Notes: generated by a model from the sequence alone, not told the origin. Shown: positions 1 to 9,176, counted from the first letter of the stretch. The stretch: DNA of 16,400 nucleotides from Bacteroides_E sp964522975 (GCA_964522975.1 CAZFXK010000054.1:1-16400); one strand, 5' to 3'. Translations and numbers: made by a program.

Positions 1-1570
1 CATTTATTACATCCCATGATTTTATATATCCATCCGAAGCTTCCATGACACCAACTATGTACTTCTCAAGTTCCTTAGTAAGAATTTCTTCTTTTTCTTC
101 AGGGGTCTTTACTATAATACTTTCCAACACCCAATGAATAGCTACATCATCAATATAATAATCACCAGAACCAGTAGCTGAACCAACAGCTACAGTAAAA
201 TTAGTCAATGATTTTTGCTCAGAAGTTAATTTCTCTTTACTTAAATCCAGATTTATAACTCCCCACTTATTATCTTCACAACCAAAATCATTTGGAGAAC
301 CAAACTGAAACAAACTACTACCATTTATGCTTAGCTTCATTCCACTACCATATCTACCAGTAGTACCTGTACCATAGAACCTTAACGATATTTTATTGCA
401 ATCGCCTAAAGTAGTATTTGGCGGTAAAGATACTGGAAACTCAGGATATGATTGATTACTAATGACATTTAGGACTTGATTCTTTTCCCCAGATGGATCT
501 ACTACTACTGTTGCACTTCCTGACCCCATCATTGAATACACATCTCCTAAATCATTTGTATCAAAATCGCTAATTAATGTGTTACCCACTATACTTCCTG
601 ATGTTATCTCCCAAAACATAGAAACGTTGTCTATCAAATAGTTTCCAGAACCAGTACCCGAACCGATAGATAAAGTAAAGGATGTAAGCTCCTTTTCAGC
701 ATCTGACAGGTTTAGCTCAGAAATATCCAAGGCTATCATCCCTCTTCCCCAGGCACCATCGGGACAACCAAAGCTAGCTGGAGATTTTGCAGTATAATCA
801 GTCATCGGTCTATCATTTATCCCCATACGCATACCTCCCCCATACAATCCAGTAGCACCTGTGCCATAGAAATCCACAAATACTTTTGTATAATTTCCTA
901 ACTTTCTACCGTCAGGTAAAGATATTTTAATTTTCGGAAAAGAATAAGTTGCAGGAGTCTCTGTATTACCTACACGTAAAACTTTCCCTGATACTCCTTT
1001 CGGATCTTCTTCCACTACTGCAGAACTATTACCTGTCATAGGATAAATACTGCCTAAATCATCAAACTCAAAATCTGCAACAATATCAAACCCTGAAGTT
1101 GTTTCGGTAGGAAGTACAATATCAGCAATTAAACCATCTAAATAAGTCTTATTTTGCTGTGCATACCAACATAAATTATGCCCATGTAACAAAAGTCCTA
1201 CATCTTTAGCCGTCCCTACAAGATTTTGAATAGCATTGAAATCCATATCTCCATCTTCTTTCACAACTGAAGCATGAACCATAGCATTAACTGGTGTTAC
1301 TTCCATAAAATTAGCAAGTGCTAGACTAGACTTTGTTCCTTTTGATATAAATTCATCAACCGACATTTTCACTCCCAGCTTAAAAATAGGATAGTCATTT
1401 ACATTAATGTAACTTTTAAGTACATCAAAACTATTTAAATATTCACTTTCAGCTACATCTGTTGGTTTCTCAGGAAGGAAATCGGATTTTAAATCAAGAT
1501 CAGCACAAGATGAAATGAATAGCATTAAAAATACTATAATAACTGAAAAAAATTGATTTATATTTTTCAT
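1..1570 (-). CDS. xyn10C: GH10 endo-xylanase-type surface lipoprotein with two inserted carbohydrate-binding modules (partial, 3' end outside window)
   Basis: The reading frame starts with ATG at 1570 and stays open for 523 codons to the window edge. Residues 1-21 form a lipoprotein signal with the lipobox ISSC (Cys22), followed by acidic residues, suggesting a surface-exposed outer-membrane lipoprotein. The first part of a GH10 barrel follows: TPVNAM near residue 105, MDFNAI, then GHNLCWYAQQN at 130-140, which corresponds to the GH10 GHTLVWHSQ strand. The barrel is then interrupted by two related beta-rich modules (about 157-320 and 330-481). It resumes near 485 and reaches WDVIN at the edge, so the next codon should be the acid/base Glu of the WDVxNE motif. 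GH10 enzymes cut internal beta-1,4-xylosidic bonds in xylan. A GH10 split by tandem binding modules is typical of Bacteroidota xylan-operon xylanases, and this is the sixth gene of such an operon, 16 bases after the DUF1735 gene. Two usual sugar-contact residues differ (see findings), so activity is not assured. The symbol is assigned from architecture and gene order. Confidence 0.88.
   Translation of the reverse strand, partial: MKNINQFFSVIIVFLMLFISSCADLDLKSDFLPEKPTDVAESEYLNSFDVLKSYINVNDYPIFKLGVKMSVDEFISKGTKSSLALANFMEVTPVNAMVHASVVKEDGDMDFNAIQNLVGTAKDVGLLLHGHNLCWYAQQNKTYLDGLIADIVLPTETTSGFDIVADFEFDDLGSIYPMTGNSSAVVEEDPKGVSGKVLRVGNTETPATYSFPKIKISLPDGRKLGNYTKVFVDFYGTGATGLYGGGMRMGINDRPMTDYTAKSPASFGCPDGAWGRGMIALDISELNLSDAEKELTSFTLSIGSGTGSGNYLIDNVSMFWEITSGSIVGNTLISDFDTNDLGDVYSMMGSGSATVVVDPSGEKNQVLNVISNQSYPEFPVSLPPNTTLGDCNKISLRFYGTGTTGRYGSGMKLSINGSSLFQFGSPNDFGCEDNKWGVINLDLSKEKLTSEQKSLTNFTVAVGSATGSGDYYIDDVAIHWVLESIIVKTPEEKEEILTKELEKYIVGVMEASDGYIKSWDVIN
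128..1102 (-). repeat. Tandem related carbohydrate-binding modules inside the GH10 domain
   Basis: Two consecutive modules of about 150-165 residues share the same landmarks in the same order. These are FDDLGSIYPMTG versus FDTNDLGDVYSMMG, GTGATGLYGGGMRMGIN versus GTGTTGRYGSGMKLSIN, FGCPDGAWG versus FGCEDNKWG, and GSGTGSGNYLIDNV versus GSATGSGDYYIDDV. Module 1 spans roughly 611-1102 and module 2 roughly 128-583. The pattern fits a duplicated beta-sandwich binding module of the CBM4/9/22 type. The exact CBM family is inferred from context, since Bacteroidota xylan-operon GH10 proteins carry such inserts, and not from a search. Boundaries are approximate. Confidence 0.8.
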
Positions 1571-1586
1571 ACTTTTCTGTTTTTAA

Positions 1587-2615
1587 TCACTTTCTTTCTA
1601 CTGTAAAATATTCGGGAACAATACCTCTATCACGAACCACCAAGGTATCTTTAGTGACATACTGAACGTTGAGATTTGTAAAATTAACCTGATAGTCGAG
1701 ATATAATGCATCACGATCTTTTCCTCCTATACTATTTTTCTCACCCTTTGACACAAACATTCCCGATCCTGTAACTTCATAAGTATCCGTAGAGGCACTA
1801 ACAATACAGGTTCCATCATCATCAAAATCCATAAGTACATTAAAGTGAACATCTTTACCATCATTATCTTTAATGGTTAATGGCAATGTAGCTTTTGTCA
1901 AAGAATTCGTTGTAATACTTACTTCTTCGTCCTGCTCTACATATTTTTGATGGCGTATGTTTGTAACAATTCCTTCACCACTAGTTATTCGATCTACACC
2001 TCTTCTTAAGTAATTAGCATGCCATGGATTTACAAACTTAACAACACAAATCACAAAATCTTGAGGTTTTACTGTCCAGTGTGCATCAATACAACGATCT
2101 GGATTTTCAACTTGCGGAGCACCTCGAAGAATTGTATCTGCCCCCTGTACATCTGTCATAATTAATGGAATTGCATAAGTGTTCATTAAAGATCCAGGAT
2201 CCTCAAAGAATTCATCTGCAAGCTCAACTTCTACACCTCCCATAGTGGTTCCTGATGGAATGACTATTTGATTAGAAGATAGTTTATAATATGAAGTTGG
2301 CATAGGAATTATTTGCCCACCATCAGAGAAATAAAGATTATCACAAAGTGACTCAGAAACCTTAAAATCTATAACTCTATTTTTATTATTCTTATATACA
2401 CCACCCATAAATGCCATAATTTTCATCTTATGCTCATTATCAAGAGAGGTATCAAAACTCATATCATCCCCAAGCTCTATAGTTCGCACATAATAGGGAT
2501 TGGCAAAATAAACTGATTGATAATCAAAGTCAGGAAAATCTTTATCCTGATTTGAACATGAAGCTAATAATCCTGCAACAAGAAGCAGCAATATATATGT
2601 TTTTTGTATTTTCAT
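1587..2615 (-). CDS. xusE: DUF1735-type surface lipoprotein of the xylan operon (XusE-like)
   Basis: This 342-residue protein has a lipoprotein signal (residues 1-19, lipobox LASC, Cys20) followed by a polar, acidic stretch, so it should be anchored in the outer membrane. Residues about 30-165 resemble the DUF1735 (BT_3987-like) domain: VYFANPYYVRTIELG near the start, DNEHKMKI, MGGVYKN, SLCDNLYF, MPTSYYKL and IPSGTTMGGVEVEL. The C-terminal half begins near residue 177 with HWTVKPQDF and KFVNPWHANYLRRGVD, resembling the DUF4361-type partner domain. No enzyme motif is visible. In known xylan operons the gene in this position, after the second SusD and before the GH10 gene, encodes a surface protein of this type, thought to bind glycan. 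That role is inferred here from synteny. It lies 14 bases after the SusD stop and 16 bases before the GH10 start, so it is very likely co-transcribed. Confidence 0.85.
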   Translation of the reverse strand: MKIQKTYILLLLVAGLLASCSNQDKDFPDFDYQSVYFANPYYVRTIELGDDMSFDTSLDNEHKMKIMAFMGGVYKNNKNRVIDFKVSESLCDNLYFSDGGQIIPMPTSYYKLSSNQIVIPSGTTMGGVEVELADEFFEDPGSLMNTYAIPLIMTDVQGADTILRGAPQVENPDRCIDAHWTVKPQDFVICVVKFVNPWHANYLRRGVDRITSGEGIVTNIRHQKYVEQDEEVSITTNSLTKATLPLTIKDNDGKDVHFNVLMDFDDDGTCIVSASTDTYEVTGSGMFVSKGEKNSIGGKDRDALYLDYQVNFTNLNVQYVTKDTLVVRDRGIVPEYFTVERK

Positions 2616-2629
2616 AATTTATTAAGATA

Positions 2630-4411
2630 TTAATTCCAACCTTTATTTTGGACAAGATTACTGTATTTTAATATTTCGGAATAAGGAATGGGACCATAAT
2701 ACATAAATTCCTTATATGATCGAACTTCAACTTCTATTGGTGAATAGATATTATTATTAACATTCATTCCAAGAGCCATTTCATTTAAGTCTAATTTCCA
2801 ACGCCGTATATCCCAAAAACGAAAACTCTCAAAACATAGCTCAAGGCGTCTCTCATTACGAATAACTTCACGCATTTTATTTTTATCACGCTTACATTCT
2901 TCTAAATAAGGATCTTCACTGTTAATTCCAACTCCAGCCCTTTTACGAATAGCTTTAATTACATCGTATGCAGAATAAGATTCTCCTCCTTTTCCTTCAG
3001 GTCCCCAGGCTTCATTAGCTGCCTCTGCGTAGTTAAGGTATATTTCAGTATATCGTATAAGTGGATCATAATGTGTTTTACGAGTGATAGAAGCTGGATT
3101 ACAATTAACATCCATACGAAGACGTTTTTTCATATAGTAACCTGTACGAGTAGAAGTCTCCTTCATATTGATTCCATCATCTGTATTGGAATATGTACCT
3201 GTTAGAATAATCTGATCCATCACACCAGCTTTACTACCATTGTATATAATATAGTGAGACAAGCGAGGATCTCTATTTTCATAAGGATTGTTGGGATTAT
3301 ATTTGCTTTTGTTTTTATCTTCATAATTTATAGGATAACCATTAGCCATAGGAAACGCATCTACCAAATTTTGTGTTGGGTTCATATAACCTTTACCAAA
3401 TAAAGATGGAGGAAAGTTTTCTTCTTCTTGATTTGAACTATTCGTTGACAGGTTTCTCCTCCATATAATTTCTTTTGGATTAGATCCTTCTGACAAACCA
3501 TCAATATCTGACACATTTGCATAATATGTATGACCATTTGAAGCAAGACCATCTAGCCCACCAATGTATTTCAATACATCTGCCGCATGACTTGCAGCAT
3601 CAGCCCAGGTTACACTATTAGAAGGATCTTGAAAAGCAGGGCTTGCAGCCAACAGTGAGGCTCTAGAACGAATAGATCTCACAATTTGCCCATTAACTAA
3701 TTGTCGTGAATCATTCCCCATTGCACGGTTATATAAATCAGGATCAGATGTAATTGATCTGAAAATCTCAGGTATTTGGTCTGCAGTCTTTATGTTATTA
3801 TACTCCAAGGGTAAATATTCACTAGCTAAGTCCAAATCAGAATAAATCTGTTTAATACATTCTTCAAATGAAGCACGAGGTAAATTAAAATCGGCATCAG
3901 CATCTAAAAAACTAATGATATTGGGAACCCCCATCAATTTACCTTCCTCAGAATAGCCAGCATGTGCACGCACGAGATAATACATATGTAATGCACGCAT
4001 TGCGTATGCTTCTCCTTTCATTCTAAGGCGCAACAACTGATCAACCGTTTCGTTTTTAACAAAAGGTTTTACATTATCAATGTTTTCAAGAAAAATATTT
4101 AGATGAAGAATTGCATTAAAACTATTACTCCAACGATTAAACGGATTATTTTGAGAAGTCCATGAACCAGTAGCAATTTTTAGATAATTATTACTCTTTT
4201 GGTTAGTAACTGCATCATCTGTAGCATAATCACTATTATCATAATAAGAAGGAATCACACTATAAGATTGTAATAAAAATCCTTGTGCAAAGGAAGGATC
4301 ATCGGGTAGTTCTGATAAATCGTTCAGGTTTTCATTTGCTGGAGTAAACAAATCATCACAACCTAAGAAAAACAAAATAGTTATCAGAATAAAAAATATA
4401 TTCTTTTTCAT
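2630..4411 (-). CDS. xusD: SusD/RagB-family outer-membrane glycan-binding lipoprotein (second pair)
   Basis: This 593-residue lipoprotein has signal peptide residues 1-17, lipobox FLGC (Cys18) and an adjacent DD that fits Bacteroidota surface export. SusD hallmarks are present. An alpha-helical TPR-like segment near 130-150 reads RMKGEAYAMRALHMYYLVRAH. Near 450-468 there is RYTEIYLNYAEAANEAWG, then IKAIRKRAGV, then RNERRLELCFESFRFWDIRRW near 518-538. The C-terminus, NLVQNKGWN, is a variant of the usual QNPGW ending. SusD proteins act as substrate-binding lids on their SusC partner, here the transporter encoded 18 bases upstream. Xylan or xylo-oligosaccharide as ligand is inferred from the operon. 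About half the protein (190-430) is the variable SusD region from which specificity cannot be read. The length is normal for the family. Confidence 0.93.
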   Translation of the reverse strand: MKKNIFFILITILFFLGCDDLFTPANENLNDLSELPDDPSFAQGFLLQSYSVIPSYYDNSDYATDDAVTNQKSNNYLKIATGSWTSQNNPFNRWSNSFNAILHLNIFLENIDNVKPFVKNETVDQLLRLRMKGEAYAMRALHMYYLVRAHAGYSEEGKLMGVPNIISFLDADADFNLPRASFEECIKQIYSDLDLASEYLPLEYNNIKTADQIPEIFRSITSDPDLYNRAMGNDSRQLVNGQIVRSIRSRASLLAASPAFQDPSNSVTWADAASHAADVLKYIGGLDGLASNGHTYYANVSDIDGLSEGSNPKEIIWRRNLSTNSSNQEEENFPPSLFGKGYMNPTQNLVDAFPMANGYPINYEDKNKSKYNPNNPYENRDPRLSHYIIYNGSKAGVMDQIILTGTYSNTDDGINMKETSTRTGYYMKKRLRMDVNCNPASITRKTHYDPLIRYTEIYLNYAEAANEAWGPEGKGGESYSAYDVIKAIRKRAGVGINSEDPYLEECKRDKNKMREVIRNERRLELCFESFRFWDIRRWKLDLNEMALGMNVNNNIYSPIEVEVRSYKEFMYYGPIPYSEILKYSNLVQNKGWN

Positions 4412-4429
4412 GTTTTTTTTATTAAATGA

Positions 4430-7246
4430 TTAAAAAGAAGCTTTAATACCAAGATTAAAGAAACGACACTGAGGAAAACTTCCAACATTCATCTCCATAT
4501 GTTTTCGTTCCTTTGCAATTGTTAGGATATCATCAGCGTTAAAATAAACACTCAAATCATCAACAAAAGTATTTCTAAAAAGGGACTTAGGTAAATCATA
4601 GGTAAGTTGAATTCTTTTCAAATTAAATCTATTAGTTTTATACATCCAAAAAGTGGAATTTCTCAAATTGTTGCTATTATCTGTCGTCGTTAAACGGGGA
4701 TAAGTTGCTATATTTTTTGTTTCTTCAGTCCAACGACCATAAACAATGTCTGAATATTTACTATTCCCTCTTATCCAATAATATGAGTTATCTTTAAAAC
4801 CAATAGCTCCTGATTGCCCTGTTCCCATAGCAAAAAATGTAAAGTTTTTCCACTTTAAAGTAAGGTTTAACCCATAGGTAAAAGGAGAAACAGACCAACC
4901 ATTATGTCCCAAATCAACTTGATCTTTAGAATCGATTACATTATCACCATTCACATCTTTATACTTGAGATCACCAGGTCTCACCTCTCCAAAAGTTTGT
5001 GTTGCATGATTTTCAATATCCGCTTGACTATCAAAGAAACCCTCACAAATATATCCCCAATAAGAATCCAAAGGTTTACCTGCACGATTTTGATAAGTAT
5101 CAGAATATGCTTCATCTCTACGAATAGCTCTAGTAGAAATATACATTCCTGCAAATCCAAGTAAAACATCGACTTCTCCAATCTTTTTATTCAAATTAAG
5201 AGTAAAATCAATTCCCATACGTTTATCTTTATTGTAATTAATATATGGGGAGAATCCTCCATAAAAAGAAGGGAATGTTGTTGATGCTCCTTGTGTTAAC
5301 AAGCCATCTGTATATTGAAGAAAATAATTGGTATCAAAAGATATCAGCTTATTAAGAATACTTGCTTCCAATCCAACACGGAACTCTTTCCTTTCTATAA
5401 AGCCTAGAGTTTGATTATCTCCACGTATAGCCTTTGTTACACGCCATCCTCCTTGACCTCCATCACGCCATTGATACCATCCTCCCTTAGGATCATAATA
5501 CCCTTTATACATGTAATAATCGCTTATATCTATATCCTGTTTAAGGTTTGCAAAAGAAGTAGTTAGTTTAAGATTATCAATAAAAGGAAGATTATTTTTA
5601 AATATATTCTCATCACTAAGACGCCATCCCAACGTAATAGACGGAGAAAAGGAGTTACGATTTCCTGAAGCTAACTTGGCCGAGTGAATTATAGCACTTG
5701 AAAAATCAACATAATATTTATGTTGATAGTTATAACCAACTTGAACTCCTAAATTGACATTACTTATACGATGATAATCACTTGAACCCTCTTCTGTATC
5801 ATCACTTCGAGAATTTTGAGTTTGGTAACCCCAACCAATCAATGAACCAGAGATATTATGTCTATCTAGAAATGTTCGATTATAATTAAATTGTGCACTA
5901 AAAGACATAGTTTGTGTATAATAGGTAGTTCCTATAGATTCACTAGTTGAAGGTTTGTCTATATTATACTTATTTAACCCTATGATCATGTCTTTCCCAT
6001 TTACTGATGACCAAGTTGGTTCATAAACAGCATACTTTTCATTCCATTGTTCATTATAAAAATTTGTATAATCTATACTATACGTAGTTTTAAATGAAAG
6101 ACCTTTAAGTAAATCGCCTAAATCAGCACCTAAACTTACATTAAAAAGAATAGTTCGTTTTTTAGATTTAGTATATCCCCCAGCTAACATATCTGAAAAA
6201 ACATTTGTATGATCTGTTGATGTTCCTCCAAACAAATACTTACCATCAATCAAATAATTACTATTTTTTGCTAATGATTGTAGAGTAGGATTGGATGGGT
6301 CAATCATATCTACTGGAATTAAAGGCGAGAACCAGTTAGGACGAAGAGTGGATGCACTGCCAAAAAAATTACCATTGCCATTATACGAATCATTAAAAAT
6401 AACAGCAGCATCAGCTGAAGCCGTCAACCATTTAGTCAAATTTACATCCACATTGGATTTTACATGAAAAGCCATATCATTGTCTTTTCTTTTTTCTCCA
6501 AACTTTACTAATCCATTTTGGTAATTCATCCCGAAATTTGAATAATAACGTGCACGTTCATTCCCTCCGGATATCTCACCAATAACCTCTGTTTTATTAT
6601 ATGCTTTTCTTAGATAGTCAGATGAATAAAAATCAATATCAGGATAACGATATGGGTTTGTTCCTGCTGCTGTATGATAAATTGAAGATTGACTATATCT
6701 CTCTGTTATTCCATCATTGCGGCATGCTTCATTATAAAAAGTCATATATTCTCCTGCATTTAAATAGTTGGGATAGTTTTTAGGGATATAAAATCCAGTG
6801 TTAACATTAACATCAATAGATAAAGGTTTAGCCACACCTCTTTTTGTAGTAATCAAAACCACCCCTTTTGCAGCTTTACTACCATATAAAACTACAGCAC
6901 TTGCCCCTTTTAAGATAGTTACTGATTCAACTTGTGAAGCATTTATAGCATATGCATCACGGGGAATTCCATCAATTAAAATCAATGCAGATTGCCCCCA
7001 AATATTTCCATTAAAACCTCCAACAATACTTTGAAGACCATCTAAAGCATATGTAGATTGGCTTTTCTTCATTAAGTTGGATATATTAACCATAGAAGTA
7101 GCCCCCAAAAGATCTTCTTGAGCAACTGTTCCAAAAGCTACATTTACCAGGCTATCGTTTCTCTCATTTTGTCCCTGAATATCTTGAATATTTAGCAACA
7201 ATATAACGAAAAGCAAACTGCTAATATTTATTATGTCTTTTTTCAT
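4430..7246 (-). CDS. xusC: SusC-family TonB-dependent outer-membrane transporter, short N-terminus (second pair)
   Basis: The chosen start is ATG at 7246 (938 residues), because it begins directly with a type I signal peptide (MKKDIINISSLL, cleavage near Gly25-Gln26). An in-frame ATG at 7279 overlaps the end of the upstream SusD gene and would prepend 11 non-signal residues. The mature protein goes almost straight into VNVAFGTV (34-41) and a plug domain (about 45-137) with ILIDGIPRD, ILKGASAVVLYGSKAAKGVVLITTKRG-type sequence. The beta-barrel follows, with an EF-hand-like loop, DVNGDNVIDSKDQ, and a C-terminal outer-membrane strand ending in Phe (LGIKASF). It lacks the N-terminal carboxypeptidase-regulatory-like domain and the LEEVVVVGYG segment seen in the first SusC of this operon. 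SusC proteins import oligosaccharides using TonB energy; its partner is the SusD encoded 18 bases downstream. Confidence 0.92.
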   Translation of the reverse strand: MKKDIINISSLLFVILLLNIQDIQGQNERNDSLVNVAFGTVAQEDLLGATSMVNISNLMKKSQSTYALDGLQSIVGGFNGNIWGQSALILIDGIPRDAYAINASQVESVTILKGASAVVLYGSKAAKGVVLITTKRGVAKPLSIDVNVNTGFYIPKNYPNYLNAGEYMTFYNEACRNDGITERYSQSSIYHTAAGTNPYRYPDIDFYSSDYLRKAYNKTEVIGEISGGNERARYYSNFGMNYQNGLVKFGEKRKDNDMAFHVKSNVDVNLTKWLTASADAAVIFNDSYNGNGNFFGSASTLRPNWFSPLIPVDMIDPSNPTLQSLAKNSNYLIDGKYLFGGTSTDHTNVFSDMLAGGYTKSKKRTILFNVSLGADLGDLLKGLSFKTTYSIDYTNFYNEQWNEKYAVYEPTWSSVNGKDMIIGLNKYNIDKPSTSESIGTTYYTQTMSFSAQFNYNRTFLDRHNISGSLIGWGYQTQNSRSDDTEEGSSDYHRISNVNLGVQVGYNYQHKYYVDFSSAIIHSAKLASGNRNSFSPSITLGWRLSDENIFKNNLPFIDNLKLTTSFANLKQDIDISDYYMYKGYYDPKGGWYQWRDGGQGGWRVTKAIRGDNQTLGFIERKEFRVGLEASILNKLISFDTNYFLQYTDGLLTQGASTTFPSFYGGFSPYINYNKDKRMGIDFTLNLNKKIGEVDVLLGFAGMYISTRAIRRDEAYSDTYQNRAGKPLDSYWGYICEGFFDSQADIENHATQTFGEVRPGDLKYKDVNGDNVIDSKDQVDLGHNGWSVSPFTYGLNLTLKWKNFTFFAMGTGQSGAIGFKDNSYYWIRGNSKYSDIVYGRWTEETKNIATYPRLTTTDNSNNLRNSTFWMYKTNRFNLKRIQLTYDLPKSLFRNTFVDDLSVYFNADDILTIAKERKHMEMNVGSFPQCRFFNLGIKASF

Positions 7247-7272
7247 TTTATCAACAATTAAAATTATCCTTA

Positions 7273-9165
7273 TTACCATCCAGGATTTTGTTCAAATTCT
7301 TTATACATATTTACATCATCCTTTAAGAAAGGAAACCAATAATGCTTTTGTCCATATTGCCTTTCATGCAGTACTTCTTCTCTAAGATTTAATACCCGAG
7401 CTTCCTTTGGATTACGAAAAATTTCTTCTTCCGAAGATCCACGATCAAAATAAATTGCAGTTTTCAATGTATAAGGCTTTTCTAACAAAAGCATCCAGCG
7501 TTTTAAATCCAAGAAACGGTGCCCTTCAAAAGCTAACTCTACTGCACGCTCACGACGTATTTCACTCATAAAACTCTCTTTATCACTTAAAAATTTAAGA
7601 TGAACAGGGTCTACTCCTGCTCTAGAACGGATTTTATTTACAGCATCTACTGCAGTCAAGCTATAATCTTTCGCTTGACTTTGAGGAGATCCATATCCAT
7701 ATAAAGTTGCTTCTGAATACATTAAGTAAATATCAGCTAAACGTAGGAGACTAAGTACCATACAATTATTATCCACATAACCCTCCCATTGATTATTATA
7801 TTTTGAAGTAAACTTAGATTGCATATACCCTGTAAACACTGATTTTGCAGCATTTAAAGGATCATTTCTAAAACGTCCATCAGTATATAAGCTAGCATAT
7901 TGTCTTTCCGGATCATTACCTACTCGTGACCCATCAAGTACACATCTTTCACCATCAATGATGATATCATGATATAAGCGTGGATCTCTATCTTTCCATG
8001 GATATTCTGGATCATAACCAGATTCGGAATCTTTTTTTGCTAAATTCGGGATAGGAAGACCATTGGCCATACCATAATAATTTACATAATTAGCAGTTGG
8101 ATAACATTTTATACCAGAATTAACTAAACTTGGTGGCCTATAATCATTAACTTGATTCCAACGCCATCTGCCATTTGAAGCAGTCAAATTCTCATAAAAG
8201 ACAGCTTCTTTTAATCCAGGAAGTTTTCCACTTTGATTATAAGTATAAAATAATTGAGTATAATCAGAAAAATCAGCTAATTCATAACGCTTGGTAGATT
8301 CACAAATTTTCAAAACTTCAGCGAAAATATCAGCTGCTTTTTTACAATATTCAGTATCATAGGAAGCACTCCCTCCTGAAACAGAATTCATGAGTGGACT
8401 ACCTGCCCAAAGTAAATTTTTCCCCAAAAAAGCTAAGGCCATAACCTTATTTATACGGATATTATTATTCCCTAATGTAAGTTTTCCCACAGTGGTTTGA
8501 TCCCAATCTACTGGAAGTAATTCTGCCGCTTTCTGCAAGTCAGCGGAAACTTTATCTGCAGTTTCTTTATAAGTTAAACGTGGTAAATTAAAACTTATAT
8601 TTGGAGGCAAAACCTCGTCAATATATGGAAGTCCTCCCCAATACTGCATTAACATAAAATGAAACCATCCTCTAAAAAAATAAAGTTGCCCTGCAATTAA
8701 TTTTTGTTCTTCTTCTGTCGCATCTATCATTTTATCTAAATTAGCCAGACCAATGTTCGCTTTACGAATACCCATCCAAGATAATCCCCATAAGTTTCCT
8801 TTTCCATTTTTTGAATCATTATATTCATTGGGATTTCCTCCTGTTTTAAACCAAGAGTAATAAGCTGTTTCCCAAGCCCAATAATTTCCTTGATCAAACT
8901 GATTAGCAACCAAACGTTGTTCAGTAGGTTCCCAATATTCGTCTTCTCCAAAATTCCAACAATTGTGGTATTCTTCAGCAGAAATCAACGGAATATGGTT
9001 ATATAAATGCTCAACAAATCCTTGAAAATTCGTAAAGTTTTTATAAACATCATCAGGATTAATATCGCTATGTGGAGATTTATCCAAATAATCAGTACAT
9101 GCATTAAATCCTAATGAGGTAAGAAATAATGCAACATATAATATATTTCTAATATGTTTTCTCAT
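7273..9165 (-). CDS. xusB: SusD/RagB-family outer-membrane glycan-binding lipoprotein (first pair)
   Basis: This 630-residue lipoprotein has a signal peptide through residue 22, lipobox FNAC (Cys23), then TDYLD. SusD markers are clear. YFFRGWFHFMLMQYWGGLP near 160-180 is the common helix and substrate-side segment. LADIYLMYSEA lies near 475, VNKIRSRAGV near 505, and RRERAVELAFEGHRFLDLKRW near 536-556. The exact C-terminus is EFEQNPGW, the canonical SusD end. It should cap the SusC encoded 11 bases upstream and capture xylan-derived oligosaccharides at the cell surface; the ligand is inferred from the operon. The region between about 210 and 430 is the diverse part that carries specificity. 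The following SusC gene starts 26 bases after this stop. Confidence 0.94.
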   Translation of the reverse strand: MRKHIRNILYVALFLTSLGFNACTDYLDKSPHSDINPDDVYKNFTNFQGFVEHLYNHIPLISAEEYHNCWNFGEDEYWEPTEQRLVANQFDQGNYWAWETAYYSWFKTGGNPNEYNDSKNGKGNLWGLSWMGIRKANIGLANLDKMIDATEEEQKLIAGQLYFFRGWFHFMLMQYWGGLPYIDEVLPPNISFNLPRLTYKETADKVSADLQKAAELLPVDWDQTTVGKLTLGNNNIRINKVMALAFLGKNLLWAGSPLMNSVSGGSASYDTEYCKKAADIFAEVLKICESTKRYELADFSDYTQLFYTYNQSGKLPGLKEAVFYENLTASNGRWRWNQVNDYRPPSLVNSGIKCYPTANYVNYYGMANGLPIPNLAKKDSESGYDPEYPWKDRDPRLYHDIIIDGERCVLDGSRVGNDPERQYASLYTDGRFRNDPLNAAKSVFTGYMQSKFTSKYNNQWEGYVDNNCMVLSLLRLADIYLMYSEATLYGYGSPQSQAKDYSLTAVDAVNKIRSRAGVDPVHLKFLSDKESFMSEIRRERAVELAFEGHRFLDLKRWMLLLEKPYTLKTAIYFDRGSSEEEIFRNPKEARVLNLREEVLHERQYGQKHYWFPFLKDDVNMYKEFEQNPGW

Positions 9166-9176
9166 ATTATTTTAAT

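Noticed and set aside
4904..7034. Several short open frames in other frames within the second SusC gene
   Set aside because: They lie inside a convincing 938-residue SusC frame, have no recognisable domains and look like chance open frames in AT-rich DNA.
7247..7279. Upstream ATG at 7279 as start of the second SusC
   Set aside because: It overlaps the last codons of the SusD gene and would place MVIRIILIVDK before a good signal peptide. The ATG at 7246 gives a normal N-terminus.
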